Assembly (NCBI GenBank): GCA_015655255.1
Contig: JAATFJ010000135.1
Location: 1 to 7,730, forward strand
Source of the DNA: Actinomycetales bacterium
Lineage (GTDB): Bacteria > Actinomycetota > Actinomycetes > Actinomycetales > Microbacteriaceae
Length of the DNA: 7,730 bases
Reading direction: 5' to 3'
Shown here: positions 1 through 5,633 of the stretch, piece by piece
Layout: every line of letters begins with the position of its first letter
Numbering within the stretch: the first letter of the stretch is position 1
The notes under the pieces: generated by a model
Told to the model about the DNA's origin: nothing
What the model saw: only the letters and a program-made list of their open reading frames with translations
Databases searched by the model: none
Translations under genes and position numbers: made by a program

Positions 1-890
1 CCAGACCCCATCCAGCGCAGGTCGTTGTTGATCTTGGTGAGCGAGACGGCGATCGTGCGCAGCGCGCCGGATGCCTCAACGAGACCGTCGCGGTTGGCCT
101 GCGCCTCGAAGTGGTCCTTCGCCTCGGTGATAGGGAGCTCCGTCTCCGCGGCGAGGAGGGCGATGACCTTCTGCGGGAAGCCGAGGGGAGTGTTGATGCC
201 CGTGCCGACGGCCGTGCCGCCGAGCGGCACCTCCGCGACGCGGGGGAGCGAGGACTGCACGCGCTCGATGCCGAGGCGGATCTGGCGCGCATAGCCGCCG
301 AACTCCTGGCCGAGCGTCACGGGCGTCGCGTCCATGAGGTGCGTGCGGCCGGACTTCACGGCGTCCTTCCACAGCTCCGCCTTCTTCTCCAACGCCACGG
401 CGAGGTGGTCGAGTGCGGGGATGAGGGTGTCGATGAGCGCCTGCGTCACGGCGATGTGCACCGAGGTGGGGAAGACGTCGTTGGAGGACTGTGAGGCGTT
501 GACATGGTCGTTGGGGTGCACGGTCGCCCCGAGGATGCGCGTCGCGAGCGTCGCGAGCACCTCGTTCATGTTCATGTTCGAGGAGGTGCCGGAGCCGGTC
601 TGGTAGGTGTCGACAGGGAATTCCGCGTCGTAGGCGCCCGTGACGACTTCGTCGGCGGCCTGCGCGATGGCATCGGCGATCGCGCCGTCCAGCGTACCGA
701 GTTCCTTATTGGCGAGGGCTGCGGCCTTCTTGATGCGCGCGAGCGCAGCGATCTGCGCTGACTCCAGTCCCTTCCCCGAGATGGGGAAGTTCTCTACGGC
801 GCGCTGCGTCTGCGCCCCGTAGAGGGCGTTCACGGGCACCCGAACCTCGCCCATGGTGTCGTGTTCGATGCGGTACTCGGTCTCGGTCAC
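1..890 (-). CDS. fumC: Class II fumarate hydratase FumC (C-terminus cut by window edge)
   Basis: Interconverts fumarate and L-malate in the TCA cycle; cytosolic homotetramer in this iron-independent family. About 296 residues are visible of a family length near 460-470, and the reading frame runs off the left edge. Seen: GSGTSSNMN at residues 99-107, QSSNDVFPT at 134-142, and [11 protein letters not shown] at 181-191 with the Thr-His pair (T183, H184) matching the catalytic-site T187/H188 of E. coli FumC. The GSSxMPxKxN signature loop lies beyond the window and cannot be checked. The start is GTG at 890-888, with AGGAGG at 898-903 and a 7-base spacer. This GTG overlaps the TGA of the upstream carbonic anhydrase gene (GTGA), so it is the last visible gene of the minus-strand operon and probably translationally coupled. 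Aspartase and argininosuccinate lyase share the fold, but the [15 protein letters not shown] block favours fumarase. Identity is very secure. Confidence 0.96.
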   Translation of the reverse strand, partial: MTETEYRIEHDTMGEVRVPVNALYGAQTQRAVENFPISGKGLESAQIAALARIKKAAALANKELGTLDGAIADAIAQAADEVVTGAYDAEFPVDTYQTGSGTSSNMNMNEVLATLATRILGATVHPNDHVNASQSSNDVFPTSVHIAVTQALIDTLIPALDHLAVALEKKAELWKDAVKSGRTHLMDATPVTLGQEFGGYARQIRLGIERVQSSLPRVAEVPLGGTAVGTGINTPLGFPQKVIALLAAETELPITEAKDHFEAQANRDGLVEASGALRTIAVSLTKINNDLRWMGS

Positions 891-1549
891 TGTGATCCCT
901 CCTGGATTCCGGGGACATCATCGATCCCCACGGTGATGATGGGCACGGCCGTGCCCTCGGTGAGTCGGTAGTTGCAGCCCACGATGCCGAGGCGCCCGGT
1001 CGCGATGGACTCGCTGATGAGCTCGGAGGACTGTAGTATCCCCGCCACGGTGTTCTTCAGGTGCTCCCGCCCCACGAGCTCCGGATCGATGTCCTCGACC
1101 GAGCCGCCGCCGGACTCCGCGAGCACGCGTCGCGCGGCGGGGACGATGGGGGCGATGAGCCGCCAGATGTGCGGGGGGAGCGGGGCGGCATCGATCGCGG
1201 TGCCCTCGATAGCCGCCTGGACGGCACCGCAGGAGTCGTGCGCGAGGACGACGATGAGCGGCACGCCGAGCACCTCAACTGCGTACTCCAGGCTGCCGAT
1301 GACATCGTCGGAGACGACCTGGCCGGCGTTGCGCACGACGAAGAGATCGCCGAGTCCCTTATCGAAGATGATCTCGGCAGCGAGCCGGGAATCCGCACAG
1401 CCGAAGAGGGTCGCCATGGGATTCTGTGCGCGGGCGAGCAGATGGCGGCGTTCGACGTCCTGATTGGGGTGCCGGGGCTGCTCGCTCACGAATCGGCGAT
1501 TGCCCTCCACCATGTCCTGCCAGGCTTCGGTGGGCGTCTGCGTCGTCAT
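887..1549 (-). CDS. Beta-class carbonic anhydrase
   Basis: A 220-residue zinc enzyme that interconverts CO2 and bicarbonate. Seen: FGCADSR at residues 49-55 supplies zinc ligand C51 and the D53-R55 dyad; AHDSCGA at 103-109 supplies H104 and C107. With the conserved RNAG at 73-76, this is a complete beta-class active site. From memory, the length and the segments [12 protein letters not shown] and [13 protein letters not shown] resemble mycobacterial CanB (Rv3588c). The start is ATG at 1549-1547 because it has GAGGAA at 1555-1560 with a 5-base spacer and overlaps the preceding stop codon (ATGA). The frame stays open much further upstream, but that stretch is a shadow of the DUF4245 and xseB genes. 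The stop overlaps the fumC start. It may supply bicarbonate for carboxylation or help pH balance; which one cannot be told from the sequence. No signal peptide is seen, so it is probably cytosolic. Confidence 0.94.
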   Translation of the reverse strand: MTTQTPTEAWQDMVEGNRRFVSEQPRHPNQDVERRHLLARAQNPMATLFGCADSRLAAEIIFDKGLGDLFVVRNAGQVVSDDVIGSLEYAVEVLGVPLIVVLAHDSCGAVQAAIEGTAIDAAPLPPHIWRLIAPIVPAARRVLAESGGGSVEDIDPELVGREHLKNTVAGILQSSELISESIATGRLGIVGCNYRLTEGTAVPIITVGIDDVPGIQEGSQ

Positions 1550-2190
1550 CGCTGTTCCTCGATCGTCTCGATCTGCGACTCCAGGGAGGCGGCGAGGTCC
1601 GCCGTCTCCTGCGTGCTCAGGTGACCGTAGAGAAAGATGTAGTCGTCTCCGGCCTGCGTCCCGAGCGCATACGAGATGTTCTTGTTCTCCTCGGCATTGC
1701 GGAGCGTGAACTCGTCCCACGTGCGCCCCGCGACGTCGACCGTTCCCGAGGACGCCGTTCCTCCGAGCGGCTGTGGCGCCCAGGAGACGTCGGCGTCGAA
1801 GGCCTGCGCGACGTGAATGAAACCCGTCTGGTCCTCCGCCTGAGGAGCGAGGACGATGTCCCAGACGACGGTCGCGCCGCTCTGCAGCTCGGCCGCGTTC
1901 GCGCGCCAGTCCTCCTCCACCTCGGGGATGAGGACGGTGCTGCCCACGGTGGACTCGACGTTTGCCGCGATCCCGGCGACGTCCACGCTCGGCGTCGCCG
2001 CCGGCTCCCCACGCGGGACGGCGAAGTAGACGATCGCCACACCCGCGACGGAAACGAGCAATGCGGCGACGAGGCTTCGGGCCGTCTGACTGGAACGGTA
2101 GGCTCTGCTCGACTCCGCCTTCCGGGCGGCCGTCTCCTCCGGCGTCTCGGGGCGACCGAGCTCGGCGACGATGGGCGCCGGTTTGCTCAC
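1546..2190 (-). CDS. DUF4245-type membrane-anchored protein of unknown function
   Basis: A 214-residue protein. A charged N-terminal tail (about residues 1-38, rich in E, R and A) precedes one hydrophobic helix at about 39-58. The remaining ~155 residues are polar and should lie outside the membrane, giving a type II topology. The outer part has alternating strand-like segments, including VVWDIVLAP near 108-116 and a YIFLYGHLS block near 184-192, then an acidic C-terminal helix. I recognise the overall form and its place after xseB as the actinobacterial DUF4245 family; no function is established for it. The start is GTG at 2190-2188, which overlaps the xseB TGA (GTGA). Upstream there is only a weak GGGGA, so translation may rely on coupling to xseB. 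An in-frame ATG about 66 bases further upstream lies inside xseB and is less likely. The 3' end overlaps the carbonic anhydrase start. Family assignment is from recall and should be confirmed by profile search. Confidence 0.82.
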   Translation of the reverse strand: MSKPAPIVAELGRPETPEETAARKAESSRAYRSSQTARSLVAALLVSVAGVAIVYFAVPRGEPAATPSVDVAGIAANVESTVGSTVLIPEVEEDWRANAAELQSGATVVWDIVLAPQAEDQTGFIHVAQAFDADVSWAPQPLGGTASSGTVDVAGRTWDEFTLRNAEENKNISYALGTQAGDDYIFLYGHLSTQETADLAASLESQIETIEEQR

Positions 2191-2417
2191 GACTCGTCCC
2201 CGTCGGATGCGGCCGCGCGCGCCGCATCGAGGCGCCGCTTCGCACCGAGAAGCCACTCCTCGCAGCGGGCGGCCAGTGCCTCCCCGCGCTCCCAGAGGGC
2301 GAGAGACTGCTCAAGGGTCGGCGCGCCCTGTTCGAGTTCGGCGACGACGCGCACCAGCTCATCCCGAGCGGCCTCGAAGGACAAGGACTCGACGGGAGCA
2401 TCGGTGGGCGCTGTCAC
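2187..2417 (-). CDS. xseB: Exodeoxyribonuclease VII small subunit
   Basis: A 76-residue protein, typical for XseB. It is almost wholly helical, with the family pattern of [19 protein letters not shown] (about residues 13-31), [15 protein letters not shown] (34-48), then a basic-acidic helix to the end. XseB pairs with XseA, several small subunits per large one, to form exonuclease VII, which degrades single-stranded DNA to short oligonucleotides in repair and recombination. The start is GTG at 2417-2415, preceded by a GGATGGA ribosome-site-like stretch. It lies 37 bases after the xseA stop, and its own stop overlaps the start of the DUF4245 gene by four bases. Its position directly behind xseA supports the call as strongly as the sequence does. 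Confidence 0.94.
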   Translation of the reverse strand: MTAPTDAPVESLSFEAARDELVRVVAELEQGAPTLEQSLALWERGEALAARCEEWLLGAKRRLDAARAAASDGDES

Positions 2418-2454
2418 GGTTCCATCCTACGATGGGCGCGGCGTGGAAAGAGGC

Positions 2455-3735
2455 TCACGTTGCGTCTTCGGAAACCTCTCCTTCGGAGCGCACGGCGACG
2501 GATCCGTGATCCAGCGTAACGGTGAGTGCCGTGCCCGCGGGAGCCGAAGTGGCGTCGCGGAGGATGCGTCCGCCGTCGAGGTAGGCGATGGCGTATCCGC
2601 GTGCGAGCGTCGCCGCCGGGGAGAGCGCGCGCAGGGAGGCGCGCAGCTCGCCCGTGCGGCGGGAGCCGTCGTCGAGCTGCCGCCCGATGACGTCGCGTCC
2701 GCGGGACAGCAGCAGCCACATCTCCTGCGCTCTGCTCTCCACGCTGGGGTCGGGCGAGCGCAGTACGGGGCGCGAGGGGAGCTGCTCGAGCTGGGCGATG
2801 TCGTTCGTCACGCGCTGGGTGAGACGCATCGTCGCGCGCGCGCGCAGCTGCGCGATGAGCGCACGCTGCTCGCCCACATCCGGGACGACGCGCTTGGCAG
2901 CGTCGGTGGGCGTCGACGCGCGCAGATCGGCGACGTCGTCGAGCAGGGGGTGGTCGTTCTCATGGCCGATGGCGCTCACGACGGGCGTTGTCGCGGCGGC
3001 GACGACACGGATGAGTCGTTCGTCGCTGAATCCGAGGAGCGTCTGGGGATCGCCGCCACCGCGGGCGATGATGATGACGTCGACCTCCGGATCGGCATCG
3101 AGGGACTCGAGCGCGGCGAGGACCTCGGGGACGCTGCGCTCGCCCTGCACAGCGACGTACCGGGTGCGGAAGCGCACCTGCGGCCAGCGCAGCTCGGCGT
3201 TGCGCAGCACATCTTTTTCGGCGTCCGAGCGCTCGCCCGTGATGAGGCCGATGAGCCGGGGGAGGAAGGGGAGTGGCCGTTTCCTGCTTTCGTCGAAGAG
3301 CCCTTCGCGGCGCAGCTCGGCACGGAGCTTCTCCAGGCGCTCCAGCTGATCGCCGAGGCCCACATGCTTCATCGCGGCGACCGTGAAGCTGAGATCGCCG
3401 GCCTTGACGAAATAGTCCGCCTTGACGGCGGCGACGATGTGGTCGCCCATGCCGATGTCGTCGGGGATGCGGCTGCGCACGCTCGACCACACCCGGATGG
3501 AGATCTGCGCGTCGGAGTGGGTGTCCTTGAGGCGGGCGAACACGTTGCCCGCGCGGACGTTCCACGAGGTGATCTCGCCCTCCACCCAGACGGTGTTCCA
3601 GCGGGCGATGAAATCGTGGATCGTCGCGTTGAGCCGTGCGACCGAGGTAGGGGAGTCGGCCGTTGAATCCCGTGGGGCTACGGCGTCGGCGGGGAGGGGT
3701 TCTCCGGGCTCGGGCGTGGCCTCGAATACCGTCAT
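2455..3735 (-). CDS. xseA: Exodeoxyribonuclease VII large subunit
   Basis: Catalytic subunit of exonuclease VII, 426 residues. Seen in order: a proline/acid-rich N-terminal tail (1-30), an OB-fold DNA-binding region (about 31-125, with SVARLNATIHDFI and VWVEGEITSW), a linker, then the catalytic core. The core carries LIGLITGERSDAEKDVL at 161-177, IIIARGGGDPQTLLGFSDE at 221-239, and SAIGHENDHPLLDDVADLRA at 254-273 followed by STPTDAA. These are the family's conserved blocks. A long helical region follows, and LSPAATLARGYAI at 371-383 marks the usual C-terminal module that meets XseB. The start is ATG at 3735-3733, with AAAGGG at 3741-3746 and a 5-base spacer. The frame is open further upstream, but that extension is low-complexity and antisense to the divergent gene, so it was not used. 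First gene of a five-gene operon. Confidence 0.96.
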   Translation of the reverse strand: MTVFEATPEPGEPLPADAVAPRDSTADSPTSVARLNATIHDFIARWNTVWVEGEITSWNVRAGNVFARLKDTHSDAQISIRVWSSVRSRIPDDIGMGDHIVAAVKADYFVKAGDLSFTVAAMKHVGLGDQLERLEKLRAELRREGLFDESRKRPLPFLPRLIGLITGERSDAEKDVLRNAELRWPQVRFRTRYVAVQGERSVPEVLAALESLDADPEVDVIIIARGGGDPQTLLGFSDERLIRVVAAATTPVVSAIGHENDHPLLDDVADLRASTPTDAAKRVVPDVGEQRALIAQLRARATMRLTQRVTNDIAQLEQLPSRPVLRSPDPSVESRAQEMWLLLSRGRDVIGRQLDDGSRRTGELRASLRALSPAATLARGYAIAYLDGGRILRDATSAPAGTALTVTLDHGSVAVRSEGEVSEDAT

Positions 3736-3768
3736 ACGATCCCTTTCGTTTCCGCGGGCGTCGCGCGG

Positions 3769-3809
3769 CGGCTCCAGGATATCCCGTGGTGCGTCCGTTC
3801 CTGGAGCCG
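3769..3809. promoter_or_regulatory. 11-bp inverted repeat between divergent genes (candidate operator)
   Basis: CGGCTCCAGGA at 3769-3779 and TCCTGGAGCCG at 3799-3809 are perfect reverse complements separated by 19 bases; the arms repeat at a 30-base interval. The left arm overlaps a TATCCT -10-like element read toward xseA, and the right arm covers the matching -35 position. That layout suits a dimeric repressor or a DNA-loop site. There is no T-run, and the site lies upstream of both genes, so a terminator is unlikely. The repeat is seen directly; its role is inferred. Confidence 0.5.
3776..3781 (-). promoter_or_regulatory. Possible -10 element for the xseA operon
   Basis: TATCCT on the minus strand fits the actinobacterial TAnnnT pattern. 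It would start transcription near 3769, giving a leader of roughly 34 bases before the xseA ATG. No TTGACA-like -35 is present; the expected place reads CCAGGA, inside the right arm of the inverted repeat. Weak evidence from sequence alone. Confidence 0.35.
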
Positions 3810-3827
3810 ATCCCTCACTGCGATGGA

Positions 3828-3833
3828 TAGCAT
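3828..3833 (+). promoter_or_regulatory. Possible leaderless -10 element for the 174-residue membrane protein gene
   Basis: TAGCAT fits TAnnnT and is followed by exactly six bases and then ATG at 3840. No purine-rich ribosome-binding site precedes that ATG. Both facts fit a leaderless transcript starting at the A of the start codon, which is common in actinobacteria. The same geometry occurs at glpX. No clear -35 is seen. Confidence 0.45.
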
Positions 3834-3839
3834 GACGGA

Positions 3840-4364
3840 ATGACCGAGCAACGTCCGCAGTACGGGGAATACGCCACGCCGGAAGAGCAGCGTCGGCTCG
3901 CCGGGCTTCCTCCCGCCGACGTCCCGCCGCCGCCCGTGAGTGCTCCTCCGGCGCCCGTGCCGGAGAGCCGTCCCGCCCCGACACGACGCGTCGACATGGT
4001 GGCGACGATCGCGCTCCTCGCCTACGGTCTCGTCAACGTCATCATGACGGGGATCTCCTACCTCGACCTGCCCACCGTGCTCGAGGAGAGCATGACGATG
4101 CTCGGCATCGACGCGGAGTTCACGAACATCTCCGGCGGGAAGATGTGGGGGACTGTCGCGGCGATCGTCCTCGCCATCGGGTGGACGCTCACGGCCCTCC
4201 TCTCGCTGCGCCGCCTGCGCCGGGGGAAGCTCACCTGGTGGCTCCCGCTCGTCGGCGCGGCCGTAACGATGTTCGCAACCTCGCTGTGCATCGTCGCGGC
4301 GCTCGCGGGCGATCCCGGATTCCTCGAATCGGTGAGCGCCGTGCCCGATCCTTCCGCCTCGTAA
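3840..4364 (+). CDS. Small three-span membrane protein with proline-rich N-terminus, function unknown
   Basis: A 174-residue protein. Residues 1-50 are hydrophilic with a proline-rich run (about 24-47: alternating P, V, A and S). Three hydrophobic helices follow at about 53-75, 103-123 and 134-157. A basic loop (RRLRRGK, 124-130) between helices 2 and 3 suggests that loop is cytoplasmic. Between helices 1 and 2 lies a less hydrophobic segment (about 76-101, acidic with LEESMTM). The N-terminal PQYGEYATPEEQ block recalls a Microbacteriaceae protein family found beside xseA (perhaps annotated DUF6264); this is recall and not certain. No enzyme or transporter motif is visible. The start at 3840 lacks a Shine-Dalgarno sequence and appears leaderless. 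The gene stands alone, diverges from xseA and ends at a strong shared terminator. It could be a small envelope protein; no function should be assigned. Confidence 0.82.
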   Translation: MTEQRPQYGEYATPEEQRRLAGLPPADVPPPPVSAPPAPVPESRPAPTRRVDMVATIALLAYGLVNVIMTGISYLDLPTVLEESMTMLGIDAEFTNISGGKMWGTVAAIVLAIGWTLTALLSLRRLRRGKLTWWLPLVGAAVTMFATSLCIVAALAGDPGFLESVSAVPDPSAS

Positions 4365-4372
4365 GACGCGGG

Positions 4373-4412
4373 CACGGAAAAGGCCGCCGGGTTTCCGGCG
4401 GCCTTTTCCGTG
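4373..4412. terminator. Bidirectional intrinsic terminator hairpin
   Basis: CACGGAAAAGGCCGCCGG at 4373-4390 pairs perfectly, over 18 bp, with 4395-4412 around a GTTT loop. It lies between two converging genes: the membrane protein stop is 8 bases before it and the fba stop is 8 bases after it. On either strand the 3' arm ends in CCTTTTCCGTG, so the T-run lies inside the stem rather than after it. The symmetry means it can serve both transcripts. Confidence 0.9.
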
Positions 4413-4419
4413 GGTATCG

Positions 4420-5448
4420 TCAGCTCTGCGACTGGCCGAAGGAGCCCAGCTGCTTCGTCGCCTCCACGACGCGCACCGCCATGGCGGACTCGGCGACCTT
4501 GCCCCAGGCGCGGGGGTCGTACTGCTTCTTGTTGCCGACCTCGCCGTCGATCTTCAGCACGCCCGCGTAGTTCTCGAACATGTAGCCCGCGATGGAACGC
4601 GTGTAGGCGTACTGGGTGTCAGTGTCGATGTTCATCTTGACGACGCCGTTGGCGACGGCCGTGGCGATCTCCTCGTCGGTGGAGCCGGAGCCACCGTGGA
4701 AGACGAGGTCGAGGGGCTTGGGGCCCGTGCCGTACTTCGCGGCGATGCCCTCCTGGATCTCACCGAGGAGTTCCGGGCGGAGCTTGACGCCGCCCGGCTT
4801 GTAGACGCCGTGCACGTTGCCGAAGGTGAGGGCCGCGATATAGCGGCCGTTCTCGCCGAGGCCCAACGCATCGACGGCGGCGGACACGTCGCCAAGGGTC
4901 GTGTAGAGCGCCTCGTTCGAGCCCTCGTGGCGGACGCCGTCCTCCTCGCCGCCGACGACGCCGATCTCGACCTCGAGGATGGCGTGGATGTTCTTCATCC
5001 GTGGGAGGAGCTCCTTCGCGATCTCCAGGTTCTCCGCGAGCGGCACGGCGGAACCGTCCCACATGTGGGACTGGAAGATAGGGTTGCGGCCCGCCTTGAC
5101 CTCTTCCTCGCTCGCCTCGATGAGCGGCAGGACGAAACCGGGGAGGGCGTCCTTCGGGCAGTGGTCGGTGTGTACGGCGACCGTGATGGGGTAGTTCTTC
5201 GCGACCTCGTGCACGTAGCGGGCGAAGGCGAGGGCGCCGGTGGCGCGGGCCTTCACGGTCTGGCCTGCGAAGTAGTCGGCGCCGCCCGTGGTGACCTGGA
5301 TGATGCCGTCCGAGCCGGCCTCGGTGAGCCCCTGAAGGACGGCGTTGATGGTCTGCGAGCTGGAGACGTTGATCGCCGGGTAGGCGAAGCCGCCTGCCTT
5401 CGCACGATCGAGCATTTCGGCGTACTGATCCGGGGTGGCGACGGGCAT
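4420..5448 (-). CDS. fba: Class II fructose-bisphosphate aldolase
   Basis: A 342-residue zinc enzyme that cleaves fructose 1,6-bisphosphate to glyceraldehyde 3-phosphate and dihydroxyacetone phosphate, and makes it in gluconeogenesis. Seen: HTDHCPKD at residues 93-100, giving catalytic D95 and zinc ligand H96; EIGVVGGEEDG at 161-171, where E161 matches E174 and E168/E169 match E181/E182 of E. coli FbaA; H213 in NVHGVYKPGG; H251 in FHGGSGS; and the NIDTDTQYAYT segment at 273-283, the phosphate-binding part of the family. The GGEEDGV loop and the length place it in the E. coli-like IIA group that is usual in actinobacteria. The start is ATG at 5448-5446, with AGGAGA at 5454-5459 and a 5-base spacer. 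It diverges from glpX, the next gluconeogenic step, and the two promoters share a core element. Complete and apparently intact; it ends at a shared terminator. Confidence 0.97.
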   Translation of the reverse strand: MPVATPDQYAEMLDRAKAGGFAYPAINVSSSQTINAVLQGLTEAGSDGIIQVTTGGADYFAGQTVKARATGALAFARYVHEVAKNYPITVAVHTDHCPKDALPGFVLPLIEASEEEVKAGRNPIFQSHMWDGSAVPLAENLEIAKELLPRMKNIHAILEVEIGVVGGEEDGVRHEGSNEALYTTLGDVSAAVDALGLGENGRYIAALTFGNVHGVYKPGGVKLRPELLGEIQEGIAAKYGTGPKPLDLVFHGGSGSTDEEIATAVANGVVKMNIDTDTQYAYTRSIAGYMFENYAGVLKIDGEVGNKKQYDPRAWGKVAESAMAVRVVEATKQLGSFGQSQS

Positions 5449-5466
5449 GAGAATCTCCTGCGGTAG

Positions 5467-5477
5467 ACGAAATTCGT
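5467..5477. repeat. Short palindrome in the fba leader
   Basis: ACGAA and TTCGT flank a single A between the predicted fba transcription start and its ribosome-binding site. Arms of five bases are short enough to arise by chance, but the AT-rich core stands out in this GC-rich sequence. Confidence 0.25.
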
Positions 5478-5487
5478 GTCAGCAGTC

Positions 5488-5493
5488 ACTCTA
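5488..5493 (-). promoter_or_regulatory. Predicted -10 element for fba
   Basis: TAGAGT on the minus strand fits TAnnnT and sits in the 11-base string CGATAGAGTGA (5496-5486), which recurs exactly in front of glpX. Transcription would start near 5481, leaving a leader of about 33 bases that holds AGGAGA before the ATG. No convincing -35 is seen. Confidence 0.55.
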
Positions 5494-5559
5494 TCGGGGA
5501 AGGGTGCGCGCGTCCTGCGTCGAACGCGGGGCCGCGGACGCGTCCTGCTCGTTTGTTAA

Positions 5560-5571
5560 GAATCGCGATTC
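5560..5571. promoter_or_regulatory. 12-bp perfect palindrome, candidate operator between fba and glpX
   Basis: GAATCGCGATTC is its own reverse complement and lies in the middle of the divergent intergenic region, in its most AT-rich part (preceded by TTTGTTAA). Its centre is about 68 bases upstream of the predicted glpX start and about 85 upstream of the predicted fba start, a position suited to an activator or a shared regulator. The palindrome is seen; the function is inferred. Confidence 0.4.
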
Positions 5572-5621
5572 CTTCGTCGGTCCGGCGGGTCAACAGACCG
5601 TCTTTCCTTCCCCCGCGTCGA

Positions 5622-5627
5622 TAGAGT
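5622..5627 (+). promoter_or_regulatory. Predicted -10 element for glpX, probably leaderless
   Basis: TAGAGT is followed by six bases and then the ATG at 5634, the spacing expected if transcription starts at the start codon. It lies within CGATAGAGTGA (5619-5629), the mirror of the fba element. A GAAGG at 5628-5632 is too close to serve the ATG but could serve a GTG three bases later. Confidence 0.55.
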
Positions 5628-5633
5628 GAAGGC

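Noticed and set aside
111..822. Several plus-strand open frames in the first 900 bases.
   Set aside because: They are shadows of fumC, whose minus-strand frame is continuous and carries all the expected fumarase motifs.
1550..2401. In-frame N-terminal extension of the carbonic anhydrase up to position 2401.
   Set aside because: The extension is arginine-rich nonsense over two real genes, and the ATG at 1549 has a good ribosome site and an ATGA overlap.
1426..3666. A 746-codon open frame on the plus strand.
   Set aside because: It lies antisense to the carbonic anhydrase, DUF4245, xseB and xseA genes, all of which have strong family motifs. Its product is arginine/glycine/alanine-rich low-complexity sequence typical of a GC-rich shadow frame, and it has no recognisable domain.
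3736..3984. Longer XseA starting near 3984.
   Set aside because: The extra 83 residues are low-complexity, run antisense to the divergent membrane protein gene and cross the promoter region. ATG 3735 has AAAGGG at the right distance and gives the usual family length.
4696..5466. A 256-codon plus-strand frame opposite fba.
   Set aside because: fba is complete with all metal and catalytic residues. The opposite frame is a GC-driven shadow with no motif.
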